This document shows, piece by piece, positions 6,385 through 15,334 of a DNA stretch of 64,000 nucleotides. A program made the translations under genes and the position numbers. The stretch spans positions 2,356,001 through 2,420,000 of the forward strand of contig NZ_CP088298.1 in assembly GCF_021117425.1 (NCBI RefSeq). Reading direction: 5' to 3'. Within the stretch, counting starts at the first letter, position 1, and each line of letters begins with the position of its first letter. The notes below the pieces were generated by a model. That model ran no database searches. It saw only the letters and a program-made list of their open reading frames with translations, and had not been told where the DNA came from. Origin of the DNA: Brevibacterium zhoupengii. Its GTDB lineage: Bacteria; Actinomycetota; Actinomycetes; Actinomycetales; Brevibacteriaceae.

Positions 6385-8142
6385 GTGAAGCCCTTGGTTC
6401 TGATTGACACGCCTGCCCTGTACTACCGTGCCTTCTATTCGGTTCCCGACTCGATCGTCAACGACGAAGGTCAGCCGGTCAATGCCGTGCGCGGCGTTCT
6501 CGATGCGGTCGCGCAGATGATCCGCCGCTTCAACTCCCCACGGGTCGTGGCGACCATGGATGCCGACTGGCGCCCGGCATTCCGCACCGCGATCATGCCT
6601 GAGTACAAGGCTGCCCGGGTCAAGGATGCCGAAGCAGGCACGGAGATCCCACCCGAACTGGACGCACAGTTGCCGATCATGACCGATGTCCTGCGTGCCG
6701 CAGGCATCCCCATCGCCGAGGTTGACGGCACCGAAGCCGACGACGTGATCGCGACCATGGCCGCCCAGTCGCGGACCCCCGTGGTCATCGTCTCTCCCGA
6801 CCGTGATCTGCTCGCCCTCATCGATTCCGCCTCCGACGTCAGTGTTCTGCGTCCCCGGAAGGGTGGAGAGTGGGAGGCGATCTCGCAGCCAGACCTGCCC
6901 GAGGCATACGGGGTGCCCGATGGCACCAGGTATCGGGAGCTCGCCGCGATGCGCGGAGACCCTTCGGACGGGCTGCCGGGAGCGCCTGGCATCGGGGAGA
7001 AGACCGCGGCGACGTTGCTGGCGAACTTCGGTTCCCTCGAATCGATCATCAAGGCAGCGAAGGCAGGGGTGAAGACCGGAGGTCTCAGCCCTAAGCGAGC
7101 CGCGACCCTGATCGAGGAAGAGGAGACTCTGCATAAGACCATCGAGGTCATGCGGTGTCTGACCGATGTCCCCCATGGGCTCGATCTCGAATCTGTGCCC
7201 AGCGAACTCGATCGCACTGCGGTGGAGGCTGCTGCCCAAGGCCAGAACATTCGACGCTCTGTCGACAACCTCATCGCTGCACTCGGCGATGCCGGCAGGG
7301 GCATCGGCCAAAGCGGCTTCCCCCAGCCGGCGCCGGTGAATACCAGCGTGACGGCCTCCGCGGCCGCGTCAAGGCCCGGGTCCGGGCCCGCATCAGGGTT
7401 CGCGGCCACCTCAGTCTCTGCCGCGAAGTCTCGAGTCTCGCAGAGCTCGCAACCGGTCTCTGCCGATGCTTGGTCTCAGTCACGGCTGGTCGGCTTCGAC
7501 CTCGAGACGACCGGCGTCGACCCCGCGACAGCACGGATCGTGACTGCGGCCTTCGTCGAATCGGCCGACAGCTCCCGTACCTGGCTGGCCGATCCCGGAG
7601 TCGAGATTCCAGAACCGGCCAGAGCCGTTCACGGCATCACCACCGAGTTCGCCCAAGCCAATGGAGCACCGGTTGCCGAGGTGGTTGCCGAACTCTGCAC
7701 GGTCCTCGCCGATCTCAAGTCAGCAGATGCTGTAGTCGTGGGCCACAACATCGTCTACGACCTCAGCGTCATGTCCGCTGAGGTCAAACGCCATCAGCCG
7801 CACGTCGATCTTGCGGCGCTGCTGCCGACGATCGTCGACACCTTCGTTCTGGACAAACGAATCGAACAGTTCCGGCGCGGCAAGAGGACCCTGACCGAGA
7901 CGGCCAAGCGGTGGAAGGTTTCTCTGCTCGATGCCCATGATGCCGCCGCAGACGCGCTGGCTGCCCTGGACATTTCCCGAGCATTGGCACAGAGCTCAGA
8001 GGAAATTGCCCAGCTCAGCCGGGACGAAATCATGGCCGCACAAGGCGAATGGAAGCGCGATCAGGCCGCTGACCTGCAATCCTGGCTGCGCAGAAAGGGC
8101 AACGCCGAAGCCGTCGTCGATGGCTCCTGGCCCATGGCCTGA
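6385..8142 (+). CDS. Fused 5'-3' exonuclease (FEN) and DEDDh 3'-5' exonuclease
   Basis: The 585-residue protein joins two nucleases. Residues 1 to about 300 form a PIN/FEN domain like the N-terminus of DNA polymerase I: LVLIDTPALYYRAF, TMDADWRPAFR, VDGTEADDVIATMA, VSPDRDLL and the helix-3-turn-helix GDPSDGLPGAPGIGEKTAATLL. A Ser/Ala-rich linker (about 310-365) leads to a DnaQ-like domain with FDLETTG (Exo I), GHNIVYDLSVM (Exo II) and DAHDAAADA (Exo III, DEDDh type). Both active sites look intact, but there is no polymerase domain. It would act on flap or nicked DNA in replication or repair. GTG at 6385 matches the family start; an in-frame ATG at 6346 overlaps the divergent gene's 5' region. 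Confidence 0.88.
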   Translation: MKPLVLIDTPALYYRAFYSVPDSIVNDEGQPVNAVRGVLDAVAQMIRRFNSPRVVATMDADWRPAFRTAIMPEYKAARVKDAEAGTEIPPELDAQLPIMTDVLRAAGIPIAEVDGTEADDVIATMAAQSRTPVVIVSPDRDLLALIDSASDVSVLRPRKGGEWEAISQPDLPEAYGVPDGTRYRELAAMRGDPSDGLPGAPGIGEKTAATLLANFGSLESIIKAAKAGVKTGGLSPKRAATLIEEEETLHKTIEVMRCLTDVPHGLDLESVPSELDRTAVEAAAQGQNIRRSVDNLIAALGDAGRGIGQSGFPQPAPVNTSVTASAAASRPGSGPASGFAATSVSAAKSRVSQSSQPVSADAWSQSRLVGFDLETTGVDPATARIVTAAFVESADSSRTWLADPGVEIPEPARAVHGITTEFAQANGAPVAEVVAELCTVLADLKSADAVVVGHNIVYDLSVMSAEVKRHQPHVDLAALLPTIVDTFVLDKRIEQFRRGKRTLTETAKRWKVSLLDAHDAAADALAALDISRALAQSSEEIAQLSRDEIMAAQGEWKRDQAADLQSWLRRKGNAEAVVDGSWPMA

Positions 8143-8184
8143 ACGATAGAATCAACTGCGACCATCACTCGACAAAGGACGATA

Positions 8185-10446
8185 ATGGGTTTCTTCTCAC
8201 GACTGCTCAACCGACCCGGCGCGCAAGCCGACAAAGCAACGGGATGGTTCGACAAGGCCGCCGACGATATGGCGGCCGCGAGTCGTGAGTACGCGGAGCT
8301 CGACGACAGCGGTCTGACCGAAGCAGCTGCCGACATCTTCACCTCGGGCTCCGCCCAGGACAACCTCGTCCGCTACTGTGCGCTGGCCCGCGAGGCCGCC
8401 GAGCGGTCCCTGGACGAACGCGCCTATGACACGCAGATCAAGGGTCTCGTCGGGCTCCTGCAGGCGAATATCGTACAGATGGCCACCGGTGAGGGTAAGA
8501 CACTCGTCGGCGCTCTCGCCGCCGCTGGATACGCTCTGCAGGGTCGCCGCGTCCACGTGGTCAGCGTCAACGACTACCTCGCTGTCCGCGACCGTACCTG
8601 GATGAAGCCGCTCTTCGACCTCTTGGGTGTGAAGTCAGCGTCGATCTCCGGGACTCAAAGTGAAACCGAACGCCGTGAGGCCTACGGAGCTGAGGTTCTC
8701 TACGCCTCCGTGACCGAAGTCGGATTCGATGTCCTCCGCGACCGTTTCGTCACCGACGATGACCAGATCCGCGTCCCAGACCGCGATGTCGTCATCGTCG
8801 ATGAGGCCGACTCGGTGCTCATCGACGAAGCGCGTGTTCCGCTCGTCCTCGCCGGCTCGGCCAGCGTCGAAGACGCCAACGCTGCGATCGCCGCACTTGC
8901 AGAGAAACTCGAACCAGATGTCGACTACGAGATCAGTCCGGATCACCAAGCGGTGTCTCTCACAGATGCAGGCATCACCCGAGTCGAGACTGAACTCGAT
9001 GTCGAGCTCTTCGACGAAGACGCGTCCGACCTCGCCGCAGTCAACCTCGCTCTGTATGCCAAGTCCCTGGTCAAACGCGATGTCGATTACCTCGTCGTCG
9101 ACGGGAAGGTGAAACTCATCTCGGCCTCCCGCGGGCGCGTCGCCGAGCTGCAGCGCTGGCCCGACGGACTCCAGGCCGCAGTTGAGGCCAAGGAAGGCGT
9201 CGGCACCACCGAAAGCGGAGAGATCCTCGACCAGATGACCGTCGAAGAACTCATCCACGGCTACGAGACGGTCTGCGGAATGACGGGCACCGCGCTGGCA
9301 GTCGGCGATGACCTGCGTGAGTTCTACAATCTTGAGATCGTTCCCGTCGACACTCACCTGCCTGTCATCCGCAATGACGAACCCGACCGCCTCTACACCT
9401 ATCAGGAGTCGAAGGAACGCGCGATCGTCGAGGAGGTCGCCGAGAACCGTGCCAAGGACCGTCCCGTGCTCATCGGCACCTCATCGGTGGCAGAGAGCGA
9501 ATCCCTGGCCGAGCGACTGGTCGAACGCGGCATCGAGGTCACGGTCCTCAACGCCAAGGATGACTCGCTCGAGGCAGAGGTCATCGCCTCCGCTGGTGCC
9601 CCCGGTGCCGTGACCGTATCGACTCAGATGGCTGGGCGCGGCACGGACATCCGGCTGGCCGATGACAGCGTCGCCGAGGCTGGCGGCCTGTTGGTCATCG
9701 GTGCCGGTCGTTACCTGTCCTCACGGCTTGATGATCAGCTGCGCGGCCGTGCCGGCCGTCAGGGAGACCCGGGAACCTCGGTGTTCTTCACCAGTCTCGA
9801 GGACGAGCTGCTGACTCGTGTGCCCGAGATCCAACTCTTCGTCTCAGAGGGAGATGAGACCGGGTGGATCGAGTCAAAGCGTGCCCTGAGCCTTGTCGAA
9901 CACGCGCAGCGGATCGCTGAAGGCCAGAACACGGCCCTGCATCGCGACACGTGGAAGTTCAACGAGCTCATGGCCAAGCAGCGTGATCTCGTCCTCGCCC
10001 GGCGCCGGGAGCTGCGTGTCGATGATGACGCGATCGGCGAACTCAAGACCCGTCTCGGGGATGTGGCCGAGACTCTGACTGAAGAGCACCCTCAGGAACT
10101 CGTCGATGAGACGCTGCGCGAGGTCATGCTCTTCCATCTCGATTCACGTTGGGTCGATCACCTTGCCTTCCTCAACGACCTGCGTGAGGGCATCCATCTG
10201 CGCACCTTCGCCCGCGAGAAGCCCCACGAAGCATTCAATACTGAATCGATCCGCGTCTTCTCCACCTTCTGGTCCGATGTCATCGACGATTCCGCGTCGA
10301 CTGTCGAAGAGGCAGAGTTCACAGATACGGGTATCGATCTGGCCTCCCACGGGCTCAAACGTCCGTCGTCGACGTGGACCTATCTGACCACGGAGAGCGC
10401 ATTCGGCTCCGACATCGAGAACATCGTCAAGAAGGTCAAACGCTGA
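8185..10446 (+). CDS. secA2: Accessory preprotein translocase ATPase SecA2
   Basis: The 753-residue protein is a SecA-family ATPase, shorter than housekeeping SecA and without its C-terminal zinc-binding tail. This is the SecA2 form that drives export of a subset of proteins through SecYEG in mycobacteria and relatives. Walker A MATGEGKT lies near residues 98-105 and Walker B VIVDEADSVLIDEARVPL near 208-225. TVSTQMAGRGTDIRLA and QLRGRAGRQGDPG supply motifs V and VI. AAAGGACGATA before the ATG provides a ribosome-binding site. No secY2 gene is adjacent. Confidence 0.92.
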   Translation: MGFFSRLLNRPGAQADKATGWFDKAADDMAAASREYAELDDSGLTEAAADIFTSGSAQDNLVRYCALAREAAERSLDERAYDTQIKGLVGLLQANIVQMATGEGKTLVGALAAAGYALQGRRVHVVSVNDYLAVRDRTWMKPLFDLLGVKSASISGTQSETERREAYGAEVLYASVTEVGFDVLRDRFVTDDDQIRVPDRDVVIVDEADSVLIDEARVPLVLAGSASVEDANAAIAALAEKLEPDVDYEISPDHQAVSLTDAGITRVETELDVELFDEDASDLAAVNLALYAKSLVKRDVDYLVVDGKVKLISASRGRVAELQRWPDGLQAAVEAKEGVGTTESGEILDQMTVEELIHGYETVCGMTGTALAVGDDLREFYNLEIVPVDTHLPVIRNDEPDRLYTYQESKERAIVEEVAENRAKDRPVLIGTSSVAESESLAERLVERGIEVTVLNAKDDSLEAEVIASAGAPGAVTVSTQMAGRGTDIRLADDSVAEAGGLLVIGAGRYLSSRLDDQLRGRAGRQGDPGTSVFFTSLEDELLTRVPEIQLFVSEGDETGWIESKRALSLVEHAQRIAEGQNTALHRDTWKFNELMAKQRDLVLARRRELRVDDDAIGELKTRLGDVAETLTEEHPQELVDETLREVMLFHLDSRWVDHLAFLNDLREGIHLRTFAREKPHEAFNTESIRVFSTFWSDVIDDSASTVEEAEFTDTGIDLASHGLKRPSSTWTYLTTESAFGSDIENIVKKVKR

Positions 10447-10451
10447 GCAAT

Positions 10452-10485
10452 CGCCGGGCCTCCCCGCTCTGGGGCGGGCCCGGCG
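10452..10485. terminator. GC-rich hairpin between convergent secA2 and helY
   Basis: CGCCGGGCC (10452-10460) and GGCCCGGCG (10477-10485) pair perfectly and enclose a second short CCCC/GGGG stem. There is no clear T-tract, so it may act as a structured 3' end. Confidence 0.55.
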
Positions 10486-10510
10486 GTCACCGCCGCAGGC
10501 AGACCGCCTG

Positions 10511-13234
10511 TCAGGAGTCTGCGACGACTCCGCGGCGGATGGCTTCGATTGTGCGCCGGATGCGCACAGCAGTCTCCGGTTCGGCTACCTCGGCGACCTG
10601 ACCGAGGAGGTCAAGGCTCTGTTTGGCCCACCGGACGAAGTCTCCAGCAGCGATGTCGGTACCTCGCAGGGAATCGGCGAGATTCTTGCCTTCGGTCCAG
10701 CGGTACATCGGTTTGAACAGGCCCCGGTCCGGTTCCTGCGTCGTCGACAGTGCGTGCTGCTCCTCCAGTTGGAAGAGTTTGCGCCAGATCGTCACCGCTT
10801 CATCACCGTTGACCTTGAGATCACGGCTCGGAGCGCGCTCCGTATGGAGGGTGTCGGCGCGCCGGGACTGGAAGACGAAGCAGGATGCGAATGCTGCGAG
10901 TTCGGGTTCGACGAGGTTGTCCCACAGCCCTGCTCGGATGGTCAGTGCCACGAGCAAGTCTCGTTCCCCGTAGATCCGGCGCAGCATATCGGACTGCTCG
11001 GGGTCGAAGCCGAGGGTGCGCAGCACGTCCTGAACACGTTCGAAGACGAGGGCGATCGAGGTCGTCCTGCCTTCGATGCGGGCGATGAGCGAATCGTTCT
11101 CTTTGACCAGTTTGGCCGCTCGGTTGGCCCACCTAGCGTGCATCTCACGGTCGGGGCAGTCATGGCAGGGATGGGCACGCAGCTGCGCGGTCATCTCCGT
11201 CACGCTCGAGCTCACTCCCGGGGTACCTGGCTTGGACTCCCAGTGCGCCTCCGGATCCACCTTGCCCTCATGTTTGGCCTCGTTGAGGATGCCCAGCAGC
11301 TGCCGGCGATCCCCTGCCTGGCGGTGATTGAACTTCTTCGGCACTCGCACCCTGCCTTGGGCTGGCAGCGGCGCCGTCACCTCGTGGGGTCGCAGATGCC
11401 AGACTTTGCCTTGTTCGGTCAACACCGTCGGGAGTCTGGAACCCCCATCGCGGGAGCTCATAGGTGCGATGATGACTGCAGCGCCTTCGACTCGCTTCGT
11501 CGGTAGCGTGACGACATCACCGATCTTGAGAGCGCTGAGGGACTCGACGATCTCACGCTGCCGATTCTTCGACTTCGTGCGAGTCTCCTGCTTCTCGGTA
11601 TCGCTGATGGCCTGCCGCAATCGCGCGTACTCAGCGAAATCGCCCAGATCGCACTTCATCGACTTCTCATAGGCCGCGATCGTGGCCTCGTTCTTACGCA
11701 CCTTCTTCGCCAACCCCACCACGGCCTTATCCGCCTGGAACTGTGCGAACGAGGTCTCCAGGACCTTCGCAGCCTCGGCGGAGCTCATCCGAGACAGCAG
11801 ATTGGCTGTCATGTTGTAGGTGGGTCCGAACGCAGAATTGAGTGCATAGGAGCGATTGGATGCCAGCCCAGCGATCTCGTTGACTTCGAAGCTGGGATGC
11901 CAGATGACTACGGCATGGCCGATCTGGTCGATGCCGCGGCGCCCTGCGCGCCCGGTCAGCTGGGTGTACTCCCCCGGCGTGATCGAAACGTGGGCCTCTC
12001 CGTTGAACTTCACCAGCTTCTCAAGAACCACAGTGCGGGCAGGCATGTTGATGCCCAGCGCCAGGGTCTCCGTGGCGAAGACGACCTTGATGATGCCTTG
12101 GGAGAACAGCTCCTCAACGAGCTGTTTGAACTGCGGGATCATTCCCGCATGGTGGGCGGCGACACCCAGAAGAAGGCCTTCCCGGAACGAATGGAACCCG
12201 AGGATGCCCAGATCCTCGCTGGCCAGTTCATCGCGCAGCTTTTCAAGTGCGGCGTTGACGATGACCTTCTCTTCACGTGAGTTCAGGTCGAAGCCCGAGC
12301 TCAGATACTGTTCGACCGCTTCATCGCAGGCATTGCGAGAGAAGATGAACATGATCGCCGGCAGCATTCCAGCCTCTGCCAGAGAGGACACGACTTGGGT
12401 GCGGCTGGGCCTGCGGAAACGGGCCCGGGTGGCTCGTTCACGTTTGGAACGAGGCCCGCCGTGGGTCCGAGTCGCATGATTGAGCGCAGGATCGATTCGA
12501 TCGGAGTCGTGGTGGGTGAACAGATCGTACATGCGGTGGCCGACGAGGACATGGTTGACCAGCGGCACTGGCCGGTGGGAGGTGGAGACCACGGTGGTGG
12601 GTCCGCGGACCTCGCTGAGCCAGGCGCCGAATTCATCGACGTTGGACACCGTCGCCGACAGCGACACCATCTGCACCCGGTCCGGCAGGTGGATGATCAC
12701 TTCTTCCCATACGGGCCCGCGGAACCGGTCGGCCAGATAATGCACCTCGTCGAGGACGACGAAACCGAGATCGGAAAGACCAGCAACATCGTTGTAGAGC
12801 ATGTTGCGCAGGACCTCGGTGGTCATGACGATGATCGGAGCGTCGCGCCGGATCGAGGTGTCGCCGGTGAGCAGCCCGACGTTCTCCACGCCGTGGACGT
12901 CCATCAGGTCATTGAACTTCTGGTTGCTCAGGGCTTTGATCGGGGTCGTGTAGAAGACCCTTTTGCCTTCGTCTCTGGCCAGCTCCACCGCGAATTCGGC
13001 GATCAGGGTCTTTCCTGCCCCGGTGGGAGCGGTGACGAGGACGTCTTTGCCGTCCTGCAGTTGGGCGCAGGCTTCAAGCTGGAAGTCGTCGAGTTCGAAG
13101 TCCATTCTGGCCGAGAACTTGCCCAGCGGGGTCTGCGCCTTCTTCGTCCTGTCCTTGTAGTCGGCGTAGGCGGCCGAGGGGCTCAGCGTTTCGGTGTCGG
13201 CCGAAGGTTCGATCGGGCTCTCGGATTCAGTCAT
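10511..13234 (-). CDS. helY: Ski2/Mtr4-like DEAD/DEVH-box RNA helicase HelY
   Basis: The 907-residue superfamily 2 helicase has motif I TAPTGAGKT, motif II LDEVHYLADRFRG, motif III SLSATVSN, and the RecA2 motifs TETLALGINMPARTVV and QLTGRAGRRGID. A long C-terminal arch and helical region typical of Ski2/Mtr4 proteins follows, with a CHDCPDRE cysteine pair near residue 676. It probably unwinds structured RNA in RNA decay. The ATG at 13234 lies 7 bases after tatC in the order tatA-tatC-helY, the same arrangement as M. tuberculosis Rv2094c-Rv2092c. An upstream in-frame start (13312) overlaps tatC and was not used. Confidence 0.93.
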   Translation of the reverse strand: MTESESPIEPSADTETLSPSAAYADYKDRTKKAQTPLGKFSARMDFELDDFQLEACAQLQDGKDVLVTAPTGAGKTLIAEFAVELARDEGKRVFYTTPIKALSNQKFNDLMDVHGVENVGLLTGDTSIRRDAPIIVMTTEVLRNMLYNDVAGLSDLGFVVLDEVHYLADRFRGPVWEEVIIHLPDRVQMVSLSATVSNVDEFGAWLSEVRGPTTVVSTSHRPVPLVNHVLVGHRMYDLFTHHDSDRIDPALNHATRTHGGPRSKRERATRARFRRPSRTQVVSSLAEAGMLPAIMFIFSRNACDEAVEQYLSSGFDLNSREEKVIVNAALEKLRDELASEDLGILGFHSFREGLLLGVAAHHAGMIPQFKQLVEELFSQGIIKVVFATETLALGINMPARTVVLEKLVKFNGEAHVSITPGEYTQLTGRAGRRGIDQIGHAVVIWHPSFEVNEIAGLASNRSYALNSAFGPTYNMTANLLSRMSSAEAAKVLETSFAQFQADKAVVGLAKKVRKNEATIAAYEKSMKCDLGDFAEYARLRQAISDTEKQETRTKSKNRQREIVESLSALKIGDVVTLPTKRVEGAAVIIAPMSSRDGGSRLPTVLTEQGKVWHLRPHEVTAPLPAQGRVRVPKKFNHRQAGDRRQLLGILNEAKHEGKVDPEAHWESKPGTPGVSSSVTEMTAQLRAHPCHDCPDREMHARWANRAAKLVKENDSLIARIEGRTTSIALVFERVQDVLRTLGFDPEQSDMLRRIYGERDLLVALTIRAGLWDNLVEPELAAFASCFVFQSRRADTLHTERAPSRDLKVNGDEAVTIWRKLFQLEEQHALSTTQEPDRGLFKPMYRWTEGKNLADSLRGTDIAAGDFVRWAKQSLDLLGQVAEVAEPETAVRIRRTIEAIRRGVVADS

Positions 13235-13241
13235 GGTTCTC

Positions 13242-14069
13242 TCAGTCAATCGGTTCGTCGGGGTCGACCCACAGGCCCTGGGCGATGAGTCGTCTCTTGC
13301 GTCTCCGGTCACTGAACACGCAGATCACCCATGCCACCGCAAACAGCGTGAGCATGGGGATGACCAGGAAGAACATCGACATGGCGTCGGGAGTGGGGGT
13401 GGCGATGGCGGCGAACAGGAATACGATCATCACGATCACACGCCAGGACTTCTGGATCCTGACAGCCGAGAGGATTCCCAACATGTTGAGTCCGACCATG
13501 AGCACCGGGAGGACGAATGCCAGTCCGAAGACCACGATGATGACCATCACAAAGCTCAGGTAATCCTGGGCAGGAATGATGTTGGTGCCGCCTGCCGGGG
13601 TGAAGGACGTGAGCGCTTTGACGGCATTGGGAAGGGCGAAGAAGGCCATGGTCGATCCCGCGAGGAACAGCGGAATGGCTGCGCCGAGGAAGCCGACGGA
13701 GTAGAGCTTCTCCTTCTTCGTCAGCCCCGGAACGATGAATGCCCAAACCTCGTAGAGCCAGATCGGACAGGACAGGAAGATGCCGATGAAGAACGACAGT
13801 TTGATCTTCAGATCGAACGGTGAGGCGACTCCGGCGAAGTTGATCTCCGCTGTTCGGTCCCCCGACGCTCGGATGCTGCGGATCGGCTCCTGCAGAATGT
13901 CGAGGACCGGATCGTAGAGGAACCATCCGGCGACGGCTCCGAGGGCGATCGCGATCGCTGCGACAAGGCTGCGATTGCGGAGTTCGATGAGATGCCCGAC
14001 GACGGGCATCTTCCGTTCGGGATTCTTCTTACGTGCCGAAGCCGAACGCCGGTTATTGTGCTCTTTCAC
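13242..14069 (-). CDS. tatC: Sec-independent (Tat) translocase subunit TatC
   Basis: The 275-residue polytopic membrane protein has six transmembrane segments and carries the TatC signature MPVVGHLIELRNR and the cytoplasmic-loop region SPIWLYEVWAFIVPGL-like segment (CPIWLYEVWAFIVPGLTKKEK). TatC binds twin-arginine signal peptides and recruits TatA for export of folded proteins. Its start overlaps the tatA stop codon (ATGA), implying translational coupling. Confidence 0.95.
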   Translation of the reverse strand: MKEHNNRRSASARKKNPERKMPVVGHLIELRNRSLVAAIAIALGAVAGWFLYDPVLDILQEPIRSIRASGDRTAEINFAGVASPFDLKIKLSFFIGIFLSCPIWLYEVWAFIVPGLTKKEKLYSVGFLGAAIPLFLAGSTMAFFALPNAVKALTSFTPAGGTNIIPAQDYLSFVMVIIVVFGLAFVLPVLMVGLNMLGILSAVRIQKSWRVIVMIVFLFAAIATPTPDAMSMFFLVIPMLTLFAVAWVICVFSDRRRKRRLIAQGLWVDPDEPID

Positions 14070-14347
14070 TTCTCGTGAGACTGCGGATCCTGCTTTTCCT
14101 GCGCAGGCTGCTCAGGCTTTCGAGCAGCCTCGGCGGTCGTCGAGGTGTCGTTGTCGGTGGCTTCGCGGTTGAGTTCGCCCGGTTCCGTCTTCTTGGGCTC
14201 GTCGTCATCACGGAGATCCTTGACCTCGGATTTGAAGATCTTCATCGACTGACCAAGGCTTCTGGCCAGCGCCGGCAGCTTGGGTGCGCCGAAAATGATC
14301 ACGATGATGAGGATCACGATCGCGATCTGCACGAAACTCGGTTTCAT
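14066..14347 (-). CDS. tatA: Twin-arginine translocase subunit TatA
   Basis: The 93-residue protein has an N-terminal membrane helix (IAIVILIIVIIFGAPKLP, about residues 8-25) and the FGAPKLP hinge. An amphipathic helix (LARSLGQSMKIFKSEVKDL) and a charged, disordered tail follow. TatA oligomers form the export path with TatC. AGGAG precedes the ATG. The 99-base gap to pafC contains a TAGAAT box at 14385-14380 (minus strand) that could be an internal promoter. Confidence 0.93.
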   Translation of the reverse strand: MKPSFVQIAIVILIIVIIFGAPKLPALARSLGQSMKIFKSEVKDLRDDDEPKKTEPGELNREATDNDTSTTAEAARKPEQPAQEKQDPQSHEK

Positions 14348-14446
14348 GGGGACTCCTTGACTGTTGTCTGCTGTGAAAGATTCTACGCTCTGTGGCTGTG
14401 CCTTTCATCCTCGCCGCACGGCAGGACCCGAACGTGAAGACCGGGC

Positions 14447-15334
14447 TCAGCCTAGGCGCTGCAGCGCGGCTTCCACCGCTTCGCTGTCATCGATGTCGGT
14501 GATGACGTCGGCATGGCACAGCAGGAAACGACTCAGCCAGTCGACGGAGTGCACAAGGAATCGAATCCGTACACTTGGCTCACCGTTGGCGAAGTATTCA
14601 CGCTCCCTCAACTCGAGTTCATCCGCGAGCCATGCGCCATCCGGGGCCAGCGTCATGGTGACCTCATGCGCATTCGACTGCTGATCACCCACGCCCAGCG
14701 GAGGATGTACAGCGGAGTCCCAGGAGCGGATGCTGCTCAGGGCGAAGCGCCGCGGAGCCTGGGCGCTGTAGCACCAGGCATCCAGATACCAGTCTGCGCC
14801 GGGGACGAGCCTGCTGGGCGCGACGATGCGTCGTGTGAGCTCATCTCGGGATGCGACGTAGTAGTCGATCTCGACCGCGGCCTCGGCGTCGATGGCCTGC
14901 TTGAGGAAGGTCATGAGCTCCTCGTCGGCAGGGATCGGACTGACCTCGACGGGCGTGTGCAGGTTCTCCCCCGCAGCAAGCCGAAGCTTCTGTGCCGCTG
15001 TCCGCACTGCCTGAGTGTCGAGACCCGGCAGGGTATCGATGAGTTCGAGGGCCAGGACGAGAACACCGGCCTCCTCCGCACTGAGGCGGACAGGGACGGA
15101 GACCTCTTCGGCGTTGGAGATGTAGATCTTCCCGCCTTCCCAGCTGGCGTCGATGAGATCATCGGGCATGTGACCGGGGCGACCGGTCACGAAGAGGAGC
15201 TGCAGATCATCGATGAGAGTGTCCGAGTCGATGTTGAAATAGCCGGCAGTCTCCTCAAGATCTGCTCCCGGATGGGCATCGAGATAGGGCACCAGGCTGA
15301 GCAGCCGAGTGAGTCGTTCACGCGCTGAGGACAT
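14447..15334 (-). CDS. pafC: WYL-domain transcriptional activator PafC
   Basis: This 295-residue protein has an N-terminal winged HTH (ERLTRLLSLVPYLDAHPGADLEETAGYFNI), a WYL domain (about residues 140-215) with DWYLDAWCYSAQAPRRFALSSI, and a C-terminal WCX domain. With PafB it forms the heterodimeric activator of the RecA-independent DNA-damage response in mycobacteria; no direct role in pupylation is established. The ATG at 15334 overlaps the end of pafB by 17 bases, indicating coupling. Three PafBC-type promoter sequences occur in this window. Confidence 0.9.
   Translation of the reverse strand: MSSARERLTRLLSLVPYLDAHPGADLEETAGYFNIDSDTLIDDLQLLFVTGRPGHMPDDLIDASWEGGKIYISNAEEVSVPVRLSAEEAGVLVLALELIDTLPGLDTQAVRTAAQKLRLAAGENLHTPVEVSPIPADEELMTFLKQAIDAEAAVEIDYYVASRDELTRRIVAPSRLVPGADWYLDAWCYSAQAPRRFALSSIRSWDSAVHPPLGVGDQQSNAHEVTMTLAPDGAWLADELELREREYFANGEPSVRIRFLVHSVDWLSRFLLCHADVITDIDDSEAVEAALQRLG

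Noticed and set aside
6363..6385. TGTCGGG upstream of the FEN/DEDDh nuclease as a fourth PafBC-type promoter
   Set aside because: With eight-base spacing the -10 position reads CGAGTG, not TAnnnT; other spacings also fail.
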